From Burkholderia sp. Ax-1724 (lineage in GTDB: Bacteria > Pseudomonadota > Gammaproteobacteria > Burkholderiales > Burkholderiaceae), in the NCBI RefSeq assembly GCF_011752995.1, contig NZ_VWWL01000007.1:248001-312000 (forward strand): DNA of 64,000 nucleotides. Reading direction: 5' to 3'. This document shows positions 8,633 to 16,670 of the stretch, in pieces. The stretch's first letter is position 1. Every line of letters starts with the position of its first letter. The position numbers were made by a program, and so were the translations under genes. The notes beneath the pieces were generated by a model that had not been told where the DNA came from, did not search any database, and saw only the letters and a list, made by a program, of their open reading frames with translations.

Positions 8633-10030
8633 ATGACGCCCGAACTTGCTCTCAAACATATCTGGACGCTTGCCGGATGCGATCCGGTTACCCTGCATTC
8701 CGTTGCGCTGAGCGGCGCGGACCCGGGCCTGCCGTCGGTCTACCGCGTCGGCAGCCTCGCTTCGGCGACGATCGCGGCGACCGGCCTTGCCGCGGCCGAG
8801 TATTGGCGCTTGCGCAGCGGCCGCAGGCAACACGTGGCTGTGCAGATGCGGCGCGCGCTCGCGGCGTTTCGCAGCGAACGCTATCTGCGTATCGACGACG
8901 GGCCGCCGCCCGTGCTGCGCGATCCGGTGACGGGGTTCTACGAAACGCGCGATGGCCGCTGGGTCCAGTTGCACACGAACTTCGCGCATCACTTGCAGGG
9001 CGTGCTGCGGGTGCTCGGTTGCGAGAACGGGCGCGAGCCGGTGGCCGCCGCGATTCGCAATTGGGACGGCGCGACGCTCGATCAAACGCTGGCCGACGAG
9101 GGCCTGTGCGCCGCGTTGATTCGCACGCCGGAAGAATGGGCCGCGCTCGAACAGGCGCGGGCGATCGCGGGCTTGCCGCTGTTCGAGATCGAGCGCATCG
9201 GCGATGCGCCGGCCGAGCCGCCGCGCCGTGTCGGGAGCGGGCTTGACCGGCCGCTCGCGGGCGTGCGCGTGCTGGACCTGTCGCGCATCATCGCGGGACC
9301 GGTGGCTGGACGCGCGCTCGCGCATCACGGCGCGGACGTGCTGATGATCAACGGGCCGCATCTGCCGAACATCGCGCCGCTCGTGATCGACAACGGTCGC
9401 GGCAAGCGCTCGGCCGTCGTCGATCTGCGCGACGCGGCCGGCTGCGAGACGCTGGGCGGACTCGCGCGCGATGCCGACGTGTTCCTGCAGGCGTATCGCC
9501 CGGGCGCGCTCGCCGCGCGCGGCTTCGGTCCTCCGGAACTGGCGCGGCTGCGGCCCGGCATCGTCTATGTGTCGGTGTGCGCGTACGGGCATACGGGGCC
9601 GTGGGCGCAGCGGCGCGGTTTCGATAGCCTCGTGCAGTCGGCGAGCGGCATCGCGTGGCACGAGCGCGCCGCAGCGGGCAGCGCCGAGCCGCGGCATCTG
9701 CCGTGTCAGGCGCTCGATCACGCAACCGGCTATCTGGCGGCGTTCGGCGCGATGGTCGCGCTCGCGCGGCGAGCCAGCGAAGGCGGCAGCTGGCACGTGA
9801 AGGTGTCGCTTGCGCAGACAGGGCGCTGGCTTCAGTCGTTCGGGCTGCTACCCGATGGACAGCAGGCGCCCGAGGTCGCGCTCGACGAGATAGGTGATTG
9901 CGTCGCGAGCGTGCAGTCGGAATTCGGCCGCGTGCTTGGTGTGCAGCCGGCGGAAGAGTTGGCGGAGACGCCCGCGTTTTATGCATTGCCGCCAGCGCGT
10001 ATCGGCGCGCATGAGGCGAGATGGGCGTAG
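8633..10030 (+). CDS. CaiB/BaiF-type CoA-transferase with N-terminal half-repeat
   Basis: A 465-residue enzyme expected to move CoA between carboxylic acids. The usual CaiB N-terminal motif (LAGVRVLDLSRIIAGPVAGRALAHHGADV) appears only at about residue 205. The likely catalytic aspartate is Asp362 in ALDHATGYLAAFGAMVAL, equivalent by pattern to the formyl-CoA transferase aspartate. Residues about 40-85 (SLASATIAATGLAAAEYWRLRSGRRQHVAVQ) look like a second copy of the segment following that aspartate, without the Asp. The protein therefore reads as an inactive C-terminal half fused in front of an active unit. I chose the ATG at 8633 because the TTG at 8564 lies inside the operator; no good Shine-Dalgarno site precedes it. 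The gene is divergent from the citrate synthase regulator, suggesting a shared acyl-CoA pathway. The substrate is unknown. Confidence 0.82.
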   Translation: MTPELALKHIWTLAGCDPVTLHSVALSGADPGLPSVYRVGSLASATIAATGLAAAEYWRLRSGRRQHVAVQMRRALAAFRSERYLRIDDGPPPVLRDPVTGFYETRDGRWVQLHTNFAHHLQGVLRVLGCENGREPVAAAIRNWDGATLDQTLADEGLCAALIRTPEEWAALEQARAIAGLPLFEIERIGDAPAEPPRRVGSGLDRPLAGVRVLDLSRIIAGPVAGRALAHHGADVLMINGPHLPNIAPLVIDNGRGKRSAVVDLRDAAGCETLGGLARDADVFLQAYRPGALAARGFGPPELARLRPGIVYVSVCAYGHTGPWAQRRGFDSLVQSASGIAWHERAAAGSAEPRHLPCQALDHATGYLAAFGAMVALARRASEGGSWHVKVSLAQTGRWLQSFGLLPDGQQAPEVALDEIGDCVASVQSEFGRVLGVQPAEELAETPAFYALPPARIGAHEARWA

Positions 10031-10098
10031 CGCCGGGTGCGTGTGCGACGTATCGCGGCAACGGGTTGGCTGCTCGACTTCTTGTCCGACCACACCTG

Positions 10099-10250
10099 AG
10101 TGATTGCGTCGCGACACGGCAATTCGCAATCGGGCTCGATCGGCCGCACGCGCAACAGGCCGCCCCCGGAACGGGCGAGAGGAGACGCCCGCGTTTTTAG
10201 CGTTACCGCTGGCGCATGTCGACTCGCGAGGCGAGACAGGCGTAGCGCCA
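10099..10250 (+). pseudogene. Decayed duplicate of the CoA-transferase 3' end
   Basis: This stretch repeats the last 140 or so bases of the preceding gene (about 9894-10034) in degraded form. Both copies begin GTGATTGCGTCGCGA or a near match, both contain GAGACGCCCGCGTTTT, and both end GGCGTAGCGCC. In the duplicate the frame is broken: one frame stops at TTTTAG around 10200, while the tail (ETPAFLALPLAHV) is only readable in another. It is probably the leftover of a tandem duplication or of a lost second CoA-transferase gene. Similarity between the two shared blocks is weak. Confidence 0.6.
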
Positions 10251-10267
10251 AGGCTACGCCACATCAC

Positions 10268-10303
10268 AACCGCAACCGCAACCGCAACCGCAACCGCAAC
10301 CGC
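10268..10303. repeat. Hexanucleotide tandem repeat (AACCGC)x6
   Basis: Six perfect copies of AACCGC lie between the CoA-transferase tail duplicate and the 3' end of the GntR gene. No supported gene spans them, and a change in copy number would not shift a known frame. The rest of the 10031-10373 gap holds the gene remnant and nothing else recognisable. Confidence 0.95.
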
Positions 10304-10373
10304 TCAGCATCCCGCCGCACAAGACAGACGAATGCACCGCGACCACACATCACGGCACCTCGCATCTCCACCC

Positions 10374-11120
10374 CTACTTCCTCAACTCCGCGACAAAATC
10401 GTAGTAATCGTTCCGGCAATACGTATCGGTCAACTCGATCGCCCGTTGATCCGCCGTATAACCGACGCGCGTAATCAGCAGCAGCGCCTCGTTGGGCGCG
10501 ATGCTCATCTGCTGCGCGATTTCCTCGCTCGCGTTCACCGCCCGAAAATGCTGCAGCGCGCGCACGATCGTCAGCCCACGACTCTCCAGATACGAGTACA
10601 GCGAATCGCCGATCGCCTGAGGATCGGGAATGACCGCCGCCGGAAACGTGGAGTTCTCGACTGCCATCACGATGCCGTCGGCAAGCCGCAGCCGCCGCAG
10701 CCGCGTCACCGCCGCGGCCGGCGACAGCCCGAGCTGGATCACTTCATCGCGATTGGCCGGCGAGATTTCGCGCGACAGCCACTTCGAACTCGGCGTGAAG
10801 CCGCGCCGCCGCAGCATTTCGCTGAAGCTCGACAGCCGCGACAAAGGATCTTCGTAGCGCGGCGTGATGAAGCTGCCCGCGCCCTGGGTGCGGCGGATCA
10901 AACCCTGCTCGACGAGCAGCGCGATCGCCTTGCGCGACGTGATGCGCGAGACGCCGAGCGCCTCCGACAGCACGCGCTCCGAAGGCAGCGCCTCGCCGGC
11001 GTTCCAGCGGTTTTCGTGAATCGCGCTGCCGAGCTTGCGGGCGAGCTGCAGATAGAGCGGCGTGTCGTTTTCCGGGTCCGGGCGCAGGTCGCGCCAGCGG
11101 TCTTCCGAGGCAGAGGTCAT
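10374..11120 (-). CDS. GntR/HutC-family transcriptional regulator
   Basis: A 248-residue regulator with a winged helix-turn-helix at about residues 20-88 (GEALPSERVLSEALGVSRITSRKAIALLVEQGLI) and a UTRA ligand-binding domain at about 95-245 (SRLSSFSEMLRRRGF, EALLLITRVGYTADQRAIELTDTYCRNDYYDF). This is the layout of NagR/YvoA and HutC proteins, which respond to sugar phosphates or small acids. The ATG at 11120 gives the expected N terminus for the family; its Shine-Dalgarno site is weak. It is divergent from an aldo/keto reductase gene, with four 10-base tandem repeats in the gap. No transport or amino-sugar gene is adjacent, so the ligand cannot be proposed. Confidence 0.9.
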   Translation of the reverse strand: MTSASEDRWRDLRPDPENDTPLYLQLARKLGSAIHENRWNAGEALPSERVLSEALGVSRITSRKAIALLVEQGLIRRTQGAGSFITPRYEDPLSRLSSFSEMLRRRGFTPSSKWLSREISPANRDEVIQLGLSPAAAVTRLRRLRLADGIVMAVENSTFPAAVIPDPQAIGDSLYSYLESRGLTIVRALQHFRAVNASEEIAQQMSIAPNEALLLITRVGYTADQRAIELTDTYCRNDYYDFVAELRK

Positions 11121-11370
11121 GGGGCTCACGCGAGATAGGCAAGCGGCAATTCTAGAACATCGGCGCGCCGCGTTATAGCGGGCTTTTGCCTGGCGCACCG
11201 CCGCGAGGCCGCCGAGCCGCTAAACTCGTCGCTAAGCTTTTGCGGCATGCGTCGCGTCCCGATGCACCCCGTGGCGTTCCGATGTATTCCGGCGCCTCAA
11301 GCCGCATTGCGCCGGTTGGCGCTATTTCGCGCACGGTGCCGGACCGGGCCGTGCGTCGCATCGCATGAAA

Positions 11371-11410
11371 CGCATTGAACCGTATTGAACGGTATTGAAC
11401 CGCATTGAAT
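11371..11410. repeat. Four 10-base tandem repeats upstream of the aldo/keto reductase
   Basis: Four head-to-tail decamers, CGCATTGAAC, CGTATTGAAC, GGTATTGAAC and CGCATTGAAT, end 22 bases before the reductase start codon. The period of one helical turn puts every copy on the same DNA face. The block could be a multi-site operator, a 5' UTR element or an expanded repeat. The remainder of the 11121-11432 gap shows nothing else clear. Confidence 0.85.
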
Positions 11411-11432
11411 CGAGCCACTTCGAGGAGTCAGC

Positions 11433-12278
11433 ATGACGAGCGATATCGCGAGCGTAAGCCTGCCAGGCGGCGAGCGCATTCCGGCGTTGGGGCAGGGCAC
11501 GTGGGAAATGGGCGAGAGGCCGGCGCAGCGCGCGGCGGAAATCGCGGCGCTGCGCTGCGGCATCGAACTCGGCATGACGCTGATCGACACGGCCGAAATG
11601 TACGGCGACGGCGCGACCGAGTCGCTGCTCGCCGAAGCGCTGGCCGGCTTGCGCGACAAGGTGTTCCTCGTCAGCAAGGTGTATCCGCACAACGCGAGCC
11701 GGCGCGGCGTGATCGCCGCCTGCGAGCAAAGCCTCAAGCGTCTGAAAACGGATCGGCTCGATCTGTATCTGCTGCACTGGCGCGGCTCGGTGCCGCTCGC
11801 CGAAACCGTCGATGCGTTCGAGGCGCTGCGTCGCGCGGGCAAGATCCGTCACTGGGGCGTGAGCAACTTCGACACCGACGACATGGACGAACTCGTCGCG
11901 GCGTCCGGCGGCGATGCCTGCGCGACCAATCAGGTTCTCTACAACGTCGCGCGCCGCGGGCCGGAATTCGATCTGCTGCCGTGGCTCGCCGCGCGCGGGA
12001 TGCCGGCGATGGCCTACAGCCCGGTCGATCATGCGCGTTTGCCGAAGCGCTCGCCGCTCGACGACATCGCCGACGCGCGCGGCATCTCGGTGTTTCAGGT
12101 GGCGCTGGCGTGGGTGCTGGGCAAGCCCGGCATTTGCGCGATTCCGAAGGCCGCGCGCGTCGAGCATGTGCGCGACAACCATCGCGCCTCGCAACTGAAG
12201 CTGGAAGCCGGTGAACTCGCCGCGCTCGACGCGTACTTCAAACCGCCGCGCAGCAAGCGTCCGCTCGAAATGCTGTGA
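11433..12278 (+). CDS. Aldo/keto reductase
   Basis: A 281-residue cytoplasmic NADPH-dependent carbonyl reductase of the (beta/alpha)8 barrel family. The catalytic tetrad is visible: Asp52 and Tyr57 in IDTAEMYGDG, Lys82 in LVSKVYP and His115 in LLHWRG. The strand AIPKAARVEHVRDN near residues 232-245 matches the cofactor phosphate-binding part. GAGGAG precedes the ATG at good spacing. The sequence resembles YeaE/DkgA-type enzymes reducing methylglyoxal or small ketones; the exact substrate cannot be read. It is divergent from a GntR regulator, so control by that regulator is possible. Confidence 0.92.
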   Translation: MTSDIASVSLPGGERIPALGQGTWEMGERPAQRAAEIAALRCGIELGMTLIDTAEMYGDGATESLLAEALAGLRDKVFLVSKVYPHNASRRGVIAACEQSLKRLKTDRLDLYLLHWRGSVPLAETVDAFEALRRAGKIRHWGVSNFDTDDMDELVAASGGDACATNQVLYNVARRGPEFDLLPWLAARGMPAMAYSPVDHARLPKRSPLDDIADARGISVFQVALAWVLGKPGICAIPKAARVEHVRDNHRASQLKLEAGELAALDAYFKPPRSKRPLEML

Positions 12279-12378
12279 GGGCCGACGCAGGCTCAAGCGC
12301 GGCCGCCGCCGAGACGGCGGTGCGCTTCATGAACGATGCCGGTGACCCGGCCGGCGGAGCCTGACGTTACCGATGCGC

Positions 12379-12849
12379 TCAGGTGCAGGCGTGGTGCAGG
12401 TGCACGGAACCGAGCACCGCGACTTCGGCGGGGGTGTGCTTGAGGGAGTCGTCGACCTGGGCGGCGTCCGCGACGAAGTCGTCGACGATCGACGACACCG
12501 GCACGTCGCGCAGGCACAGCGAGACGCGTTGCGTTTCGTTGGCCGGCAGCGGGGCGCGCTGGCTGAGGAACAGCACGCCGTACTGGTAGCCGTGAATGAT
12601 GCCGCGGATCGCGCCGACGCACTGCGCTTCCGCGACATTGTCGTTGCGCTGCTTGCAGGTTTGCAGGAGCGAGTAAGCCGAGAACGTCGGATCGACCGGC
12701 GGCGCGGCTTGCGACAGGGTTTGCTGCAGCGGTTGCGCCGGCTTGGCCGCCGGCGTTTGCGCGTTGGCGAGCGATGCGAGGCCCAGCGCGGCAACCATCA
12801 GCACGGCGGCGGCCGCGCGTGTCGCGGAAGGGGGGACGTTTCGTTGCAT
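12379..12849 (-). CDS. Small exported protein, Rap1a/Tai-like
   Basis: A 156-residue protein with a clear signal peptide (about 1-30; hydrophobic AAAAVLMVAALGLASLANA, cleavage near ANA-QT), followed by a Pro/Ala/Gln-rich linker. A compact domain with spaced cysteines follows (TCKQRNDNVAEAQCVGAIRGIIHGY, VSLCLRDVP, HHACT). The cysteine pattern and alternating helices resemble Rap1a/Tai immunity proteins, but no type VI effector or toxin gene is adjacent, so an immunity role is only a family-based guess. I chose the ATG at 12849 because GAGGG lies eight bases upstream; an ATG at 12864 is also possible. It probably works in the periplasm. Confidence 0.65.
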   Translation of the reverse strand: MQRNVPPSATRAAAAVLMVAALGLASLANAQTPAAKPAQPLQQTLSQAAPPVDPTFSAYSLLQTCKQRNDNVAEAQCVGAIRGIIHGYQYGVLFLSQRAPLPANETQRVSLCLRDVPVSSIVDDFVADAAQVDDSLKHTPAEVAVLGSVHLHHACT

Positions 12850-13415
12850 GTTGTGGGCCCTCATATCGAACGTTGAATCTGATATGAGGTGATCGTCTCG
12901 GATTGGTTCCATAACACTCGCACGCAATGGGGGTGGTGTTTCCGCCGCCTGCGGCGCGGTTCGCGCGACGCGCCGGCGCTTGCCGGCGCGCGCTCTGCCG
13001 CGTTTTCGTCGGCGCTCGTGCCGAAGGCGGGTGGGCCGCTCCGACCGGCCTCGATCGGTGACGCGCGACCGGGGGATCGGGACGTCACCGCCGTTGCCGG
13101 CGGATAGCGGACAGTATGCCGGTACATGCCGCCGGCGGGTAGGGCGCGTGAGCCCGGTCTGAGACTGGGCGATGGCGGGTACGCGTTCACGCCGCCGTTG
13201 TCATTGGCGGCGCTGCCTTTGCTTTCGCCATTGTTTTCGCGATTGCCCCGGCTGTTGTCGGCCCCCGACCTGCCGGAACTCTCGCGTTGCCGTCGTTACT
13301 CGCGGCGGCTTCGATGTGGCGCTGTGCGAGGCCGGTCAGGCAACGGAGCTGGGCCACGGGAGCGAGTGAACCGTGAACCGATTGGCAGCGCTACCGGACG
13401 TTGAATGCCGGGCCG
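12850..13415. other. Intergenic region without a supported gene
   Basis: About 560 GC-rich bases between two minus-strand genes. Open frames here are Arg/Pro-rich, lack Shine-Dalgarno sites and look like chance frames. GCCGGCG-type inverted repeats are frequent around 12970-13140, but none has a T-run typical of a terminator. The promoter of the small exported protein should lie near the left end. Confidence 0.6.
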
Positions 13416-15674
13416 TCAGGCGTTGGGCACGGCGTCGCCGGAATCGTCCGCGTCCGCCATCTTGCCCGCGCCGTCATCGCGCGCCGTGCTCTGCAACGCA
13501 CGCAACGTCTCCGGTGGAATATGACAGCGGATCAGATGCGCGCGGGTTTTATCCGCGTCGTTGCCGGCATCGAGAAACGGCGGGTCCTGCTCCTCGCAGA
13601 TCGCGCCGAGCTTGCGTGGACAGCGCGTGTGAAAAATGCAGCCCGACGGCATCGCACCCGCCCCCGGCAGTTCGCCGGACAGCCGGATGCGCGCCGGCTT
13701 CGGCCATTGCCGGCCGTCACGCTCATCCTGGTCGCGCAGCGTCGGCACCGCCGACAGCAGCGCCTCGGTGTACGGATGCTGCGCTCCGTCGAACACCGCG
13801 GCGGCCGGTCCGATCTCGAGCAGGCGGCCGAGATAGAGCACCGCGATGCGATCCGACACATAGCGCACCACGTGCAGATCGTGCGAGATGAACACGTAGC
13901 TGACGTCGCGCTCGCGCTGCAGGTCGGCAAGCAGGTTCAGGATCGCGGCTTGCACCGATACGTCGAGCGACGAGGTCGGCTCGTCGCAGACGAGGACACG
14001 CGGCTCGCCGGCAAACGCGCGCGCAATCGCGACACGCTGCTTGAGCCCGCCCGACAACTGCCGCGAGCGCGCGTCGAGATAGCGCTCCGGCAAGCGCACG
14101 GCGGCCGTCAACGCGGCGAGCCGCGCGTCGAGCGCGGGGCCGCGCAGCGCGCTCAGGCGCGTGAGCGCTCGGCCGAGCAGCCGCTTCACCGAATGCGCGC
14201 GATTGAGCGCCGAGTCCGGATTCTGGAACACGATCTGCAGCGACTTCAGTTGCTCGCCGCCGCGGCGCGTGACGCGTGCGGCGAGCGGTGCGCCGTCGAG
14301 TTCGAGCACGCTGCCCGCGTCGGGCGTGAGCAGGCCGAGCATCAGCTTCGCGAGCGTCGTCTTGCCGCTACCCGATTCGCCGACGAGCCCGAGCGTTTCG
14401 CCGCTCGCGAGGTCGAGCGAAACGTCGTCGACGGCGCGCAGCGGCACGCCGGCAACGTGGAACGTCTTCGACAGATTGCGCGCGCGCAGCACGGTGGACG
14501 AGGGTTCGCGTTGCCGCGCATCGCTTACCGTACGTGGGGCAGCCGGCGGCGCATTAGATGGCGCGTTCGATGACGCAGCAGTCAACCCGTCGGCCAACCC
14601 CGTCTCCCCATCCGCCACCGTCCGCGGCAATTCGATCGCCCGCTCGTGATAGTGGCAACGCGCCATCTGATCGCCATGCGCGGCGCCAAGCCGGTAAGGC
14701 GGCGGCGCTTCGCGGCGGCAACGTTCGTCGGCGAGACGGCAGCGCTCCGCGTAGATGCAGCCCTGCGTGACCGAACCCGGCGCGGGCAGGTTGCCCGCGA
14801 TCGTATCGAGCCGCTCGCTGTCCTTGCTGCGCCCGGGCGTCGGCAGACAGCGCAGCAGCCCGACCGTGTACGGATGGCGCGGCCGCGTGAAGATGTCGCG
14901 CGTCGCGCCTTCCTCGACGAGCTTGCCCGCGTACAGCACGCCGACGCGCTCGCACATGCGCCCGATCACCGCGAGGTTGTGGCTGATGAACAGCACCGCG
15001 GTGCCGAGTTCCTTGCGCAGTTGCGCGACGAGATCGAGCACCTCGGCTTCGACAGTTGCATCGAGCCCGGTGGTCGGTTCGTCGAGAATCAGCAGCGCGG
15101 GGTTCGACGCGAGCGCCATCGCAATCACGACGCGCTGCTGCATGCCGCCCGACAATTGATGAGGATAGCTGTCCATCACGCGCTCGGGCGCCGCGATGTG
15201 CACGCGCTTCAACATTTCGAGCGTGCGTTGCCGTGCTTCGTCGCGTGTGGCGCCCGCTGTTTCGAATGCTTCGGAGACCTGCCGCGCGATCGTCAGCGAG
15301 GGATTCAACGCGCGCCCCGGGTCCTGATAGACCATCGAGACCGTCGTCGCGCGCATGCCGCGCAGCGCCTCGGCGCCGAGCTTCTGCACGTCCTCGCCGG
15401 CGATCGCGATCTTGCCCGCCTTCACCTTGCCGTTGCGCGGCAGATAGCGCAGCGTTGCCAGCGCGACCGTGGACTTGCCGCAGCCCGACTCGCCGACGAG
15501 TCCATACGCTTCGCCGCGCCGCACGCGCAACGAGACGTCCTGCAGCACCTCGCGATCGCGCCCGCGCACGCGGTACGCGACCGTCAGGCCGACGAGGGTC
15601 AGCGCATCGGTGCGCTCGCTCTTCAACACGTCGAAGGCCGCGAACGCGGCAGAGGAAGAGGGCTGTGCGCTCAT
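13416..15674 (-). CDS. Dipeptide/oligopeptide ABC transporter, fused double ATP-binding protein
   Basis: A 752-residue cytoplasmic ATPase that powers the peptide-type importer encoded upstream. It joins two DppD/DppF-like units. The first has Walker A GLVGESGCGKSTVA, signature LSGGMQQRV and Walker B ALLILDEPTTGLDAT; the second has GLVGESGSGKTTLAK, LSGGLKQRVAIARA and VLVCDEPTSSLDVS. Each ends in an oligopeptide-type C-terminal domain with clustered cysteines (GCIYAERCRLADERC and GCIFHTRCPRKLGAIC), which in relatives can hold an iron-sulfur cluster. All motifs are intact, so both sites should hydrolyse ATP. The fused form resembles YejF and GsiA. It is the last gene of the operon, 42 bases after the second permease. 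Confidence 0.93.
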   Translation of the reverse strand: MSAQPSSSAAFAAFDVLKSERTDALTLVGLTVAYRVRGRDREVLQDVSLRVRRGEAYGLVGESGCGKSTVALATLRYLPRNGKVKAGKIAIAGEDVQKLGAEALRGMRATTVSMVYQDPGRALNPSLTIARQVSEAFETAGATRDEARQRTLEMLKRVHIAAPERVMDSYPHQLSGGMQQRVVIAMALASNPALLILDEPTTGLDATVEAEVLDLVAQLRKELGTAVLFISHNLAVIGRMCERVGVLYAGKLVEEGATRDIFTRPRHPYTVGLLRCLPTPGRSKDSERLDTIAGNLPAPGSVTQGCIYAERCRLADERCRREAPPPYRLGAAHGDQMARCHYHERAIELPRTVADGETGLADGLTAASSNAPSNAPPAAPRTVSDARQREPSSTVLRARNLSKTFHVAGVPLRAVDDVSLDLASGETLGLVGESGSGKTTLAKLMLGLLTPDAGSVLELDGAPLAARVTRRGGEQLKSLQIVFQNPDSALNRAHSVKRLLGRALTRLSALRGPALDARLAALTAAVRLPERYLDARSRQLSGGLKQRVAIARAFAGEPRVLVCDEPTSSLDVSVQAAILNLLADLQRERDVSYVFISHDLHVVRYVSDRIAVLYLGRLLEIGPAAAVFDGAQHPYTEALLSAVPTLRDQDERDGRQWPKPARIRLSGELPGAGAMPSGCIFHTRCPRKLGAICEEQDPPFLDAGNDADKTRAHLIRCHIPPETLRALQSTARDDGAGKMADADDSGDAVPNA

Positions 15675-15716
15675 CGCTCGTTTATCGCTCGCTCAGTGGT
15701 TATTCTCATTGGCCAT

Positions 15717-16670
15717 TTATGGGTCAAGCACGCCCTGCACGCCGTCGGCCACAAGATTCACGCCGACCACGAGCGAGGCGATCGCGCCCGCCGCGAACAC
15801 GACGGTCCACCAGGCGCCGCCTGCCATCAGCGTGTACGACTCCGACAGCGCGAGCCCCCAGTCGGCCGACGGCGGCTGGATGCCGAAGCCGAGGAACGAT
15901 AGCGTCGCGACCGCGAAGATCGCATAGCCGAGCCGCACGGTTGCCTCGACGACGATCGGCGGCAGCACGTTCGGCAGGATCTCCGCGAACATGATGTAGG
16001 GCGCGCGTTCGCCGCGCAGTTGCGCGGCGGCCACGTAGTCGAGATGGCGTTCCGCGAACACGGCGGCGCGCACGGTGCGCGCGGTGATCGGCGTGAACGT
16101 AAGGCCGATCACGACGATCACCGTGAGGTTCGAGGCGCCGAGCGCGGCGAGCGCGAGCAATGCGACGATCACGAGCGGCAGCGCGAGCACCGCGTCGATC
16201 GCGCGGCCCACGAGATGGTCGACCCAGCCCTCGAAGTAGCCGACGACGAGCCCGAGCGCGGTGCCGGCAGCGGTGCCGAGCAAGGTCGCGAGCGGCGCGA
16301 TCGTGAGGATGTCGCGCGCGCCGACGATCACGCGCGAGAACACGTCGCGGCCGAGCTGATCGGTGCCGAACCAGTGCGTGCGATCGGGCGGCGTGAGCGA
16401 GTTGAGCGGATCGGATGCGTAGGGGTCGAGATGCACGAGCCACGGCCCGGCCATCGCACAGCCGATCCACCACGCGACGATTAGCGCGCCCACGACGAAG
16501 GTCGGCGAGCGCAGCAGCAGAAGCAGGTGTTGATAGCGCGGTTGATTGCGGTTGTGCGATGCGGAGCCGGGCGTGCCCGGCACAGGCGGTGTGGGCGGCG
16601 CAGGCGAAGCCGGCGGCATGGACGGCGGCACTGAGGGTGGTGGCACCGATGGCGGCACAGTCGCGCTCAT
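15717..16670 (-). CDS. Peptide-type ABC transporter permease (DppC-like)
   Basis: A 317-residue inner-membrane permease, second of the pair. Residues about 90-310 carry the binding-protein-dependent transport domain with the cytoplasmic coupling loop (DYVAAAQLRGERAPYIMFAEILPNVLPPIVV) and the typical HWFGTDQLGRDVFSRVIVGARDIL block. The first 38 residues are unusual: a proline-rich cytoplasmic stretch with repeated PPS/PPP units (SVPPPSVPPSMPPASP). The start codon overlaps the stop of the first permease by ATGA, fixing the start at 16670 and suggesting coupled translation. The substrate is probably a peptide, opine or related compound. Confidence 0.92.
   Translation of the reverse strand: MSATVPPSVPPPSVPPSMPPASPAPPTPPVPGTPGSASHNRNQPRYQHLLLLLRSPTFVVGALIVAWWIGCAMAGPWLVHLDPYASDPLNSLTPPDRTHWFGTDQLGRDVFSRVIVGARDILTIAPLATLLGTAAGTALGLVVGYFEGWVDHLVGRAIDAVLALPLVIVALLALAALGASNLTVIVVIGLTFTPITARTVRAAVFAERHLDYVAAAQLRGERAPYIMFAEILPNVLPPIVVEATVRLGYAIFAVATLSFLGFGIQPPSADWGLALSESYTLMAGGAWWTVVFAAGAIASLVVGVNLVADGVQGVLDP

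Noticed and set aside
10104..11138. Plus-strand frame of 344 residues through the AACCGC repeat and the GntR gene
   Set aside because: Antisense to a clear regulator; the repeat gives Thr/Ala/Asn runs and there is no domain.
13126..13404. Possible 92-residue gene in the gap before the ABC ATPase
   Set aside because: No ribosome site, Pro/Leu/Arg-rich low complexity and no similarity recognised.
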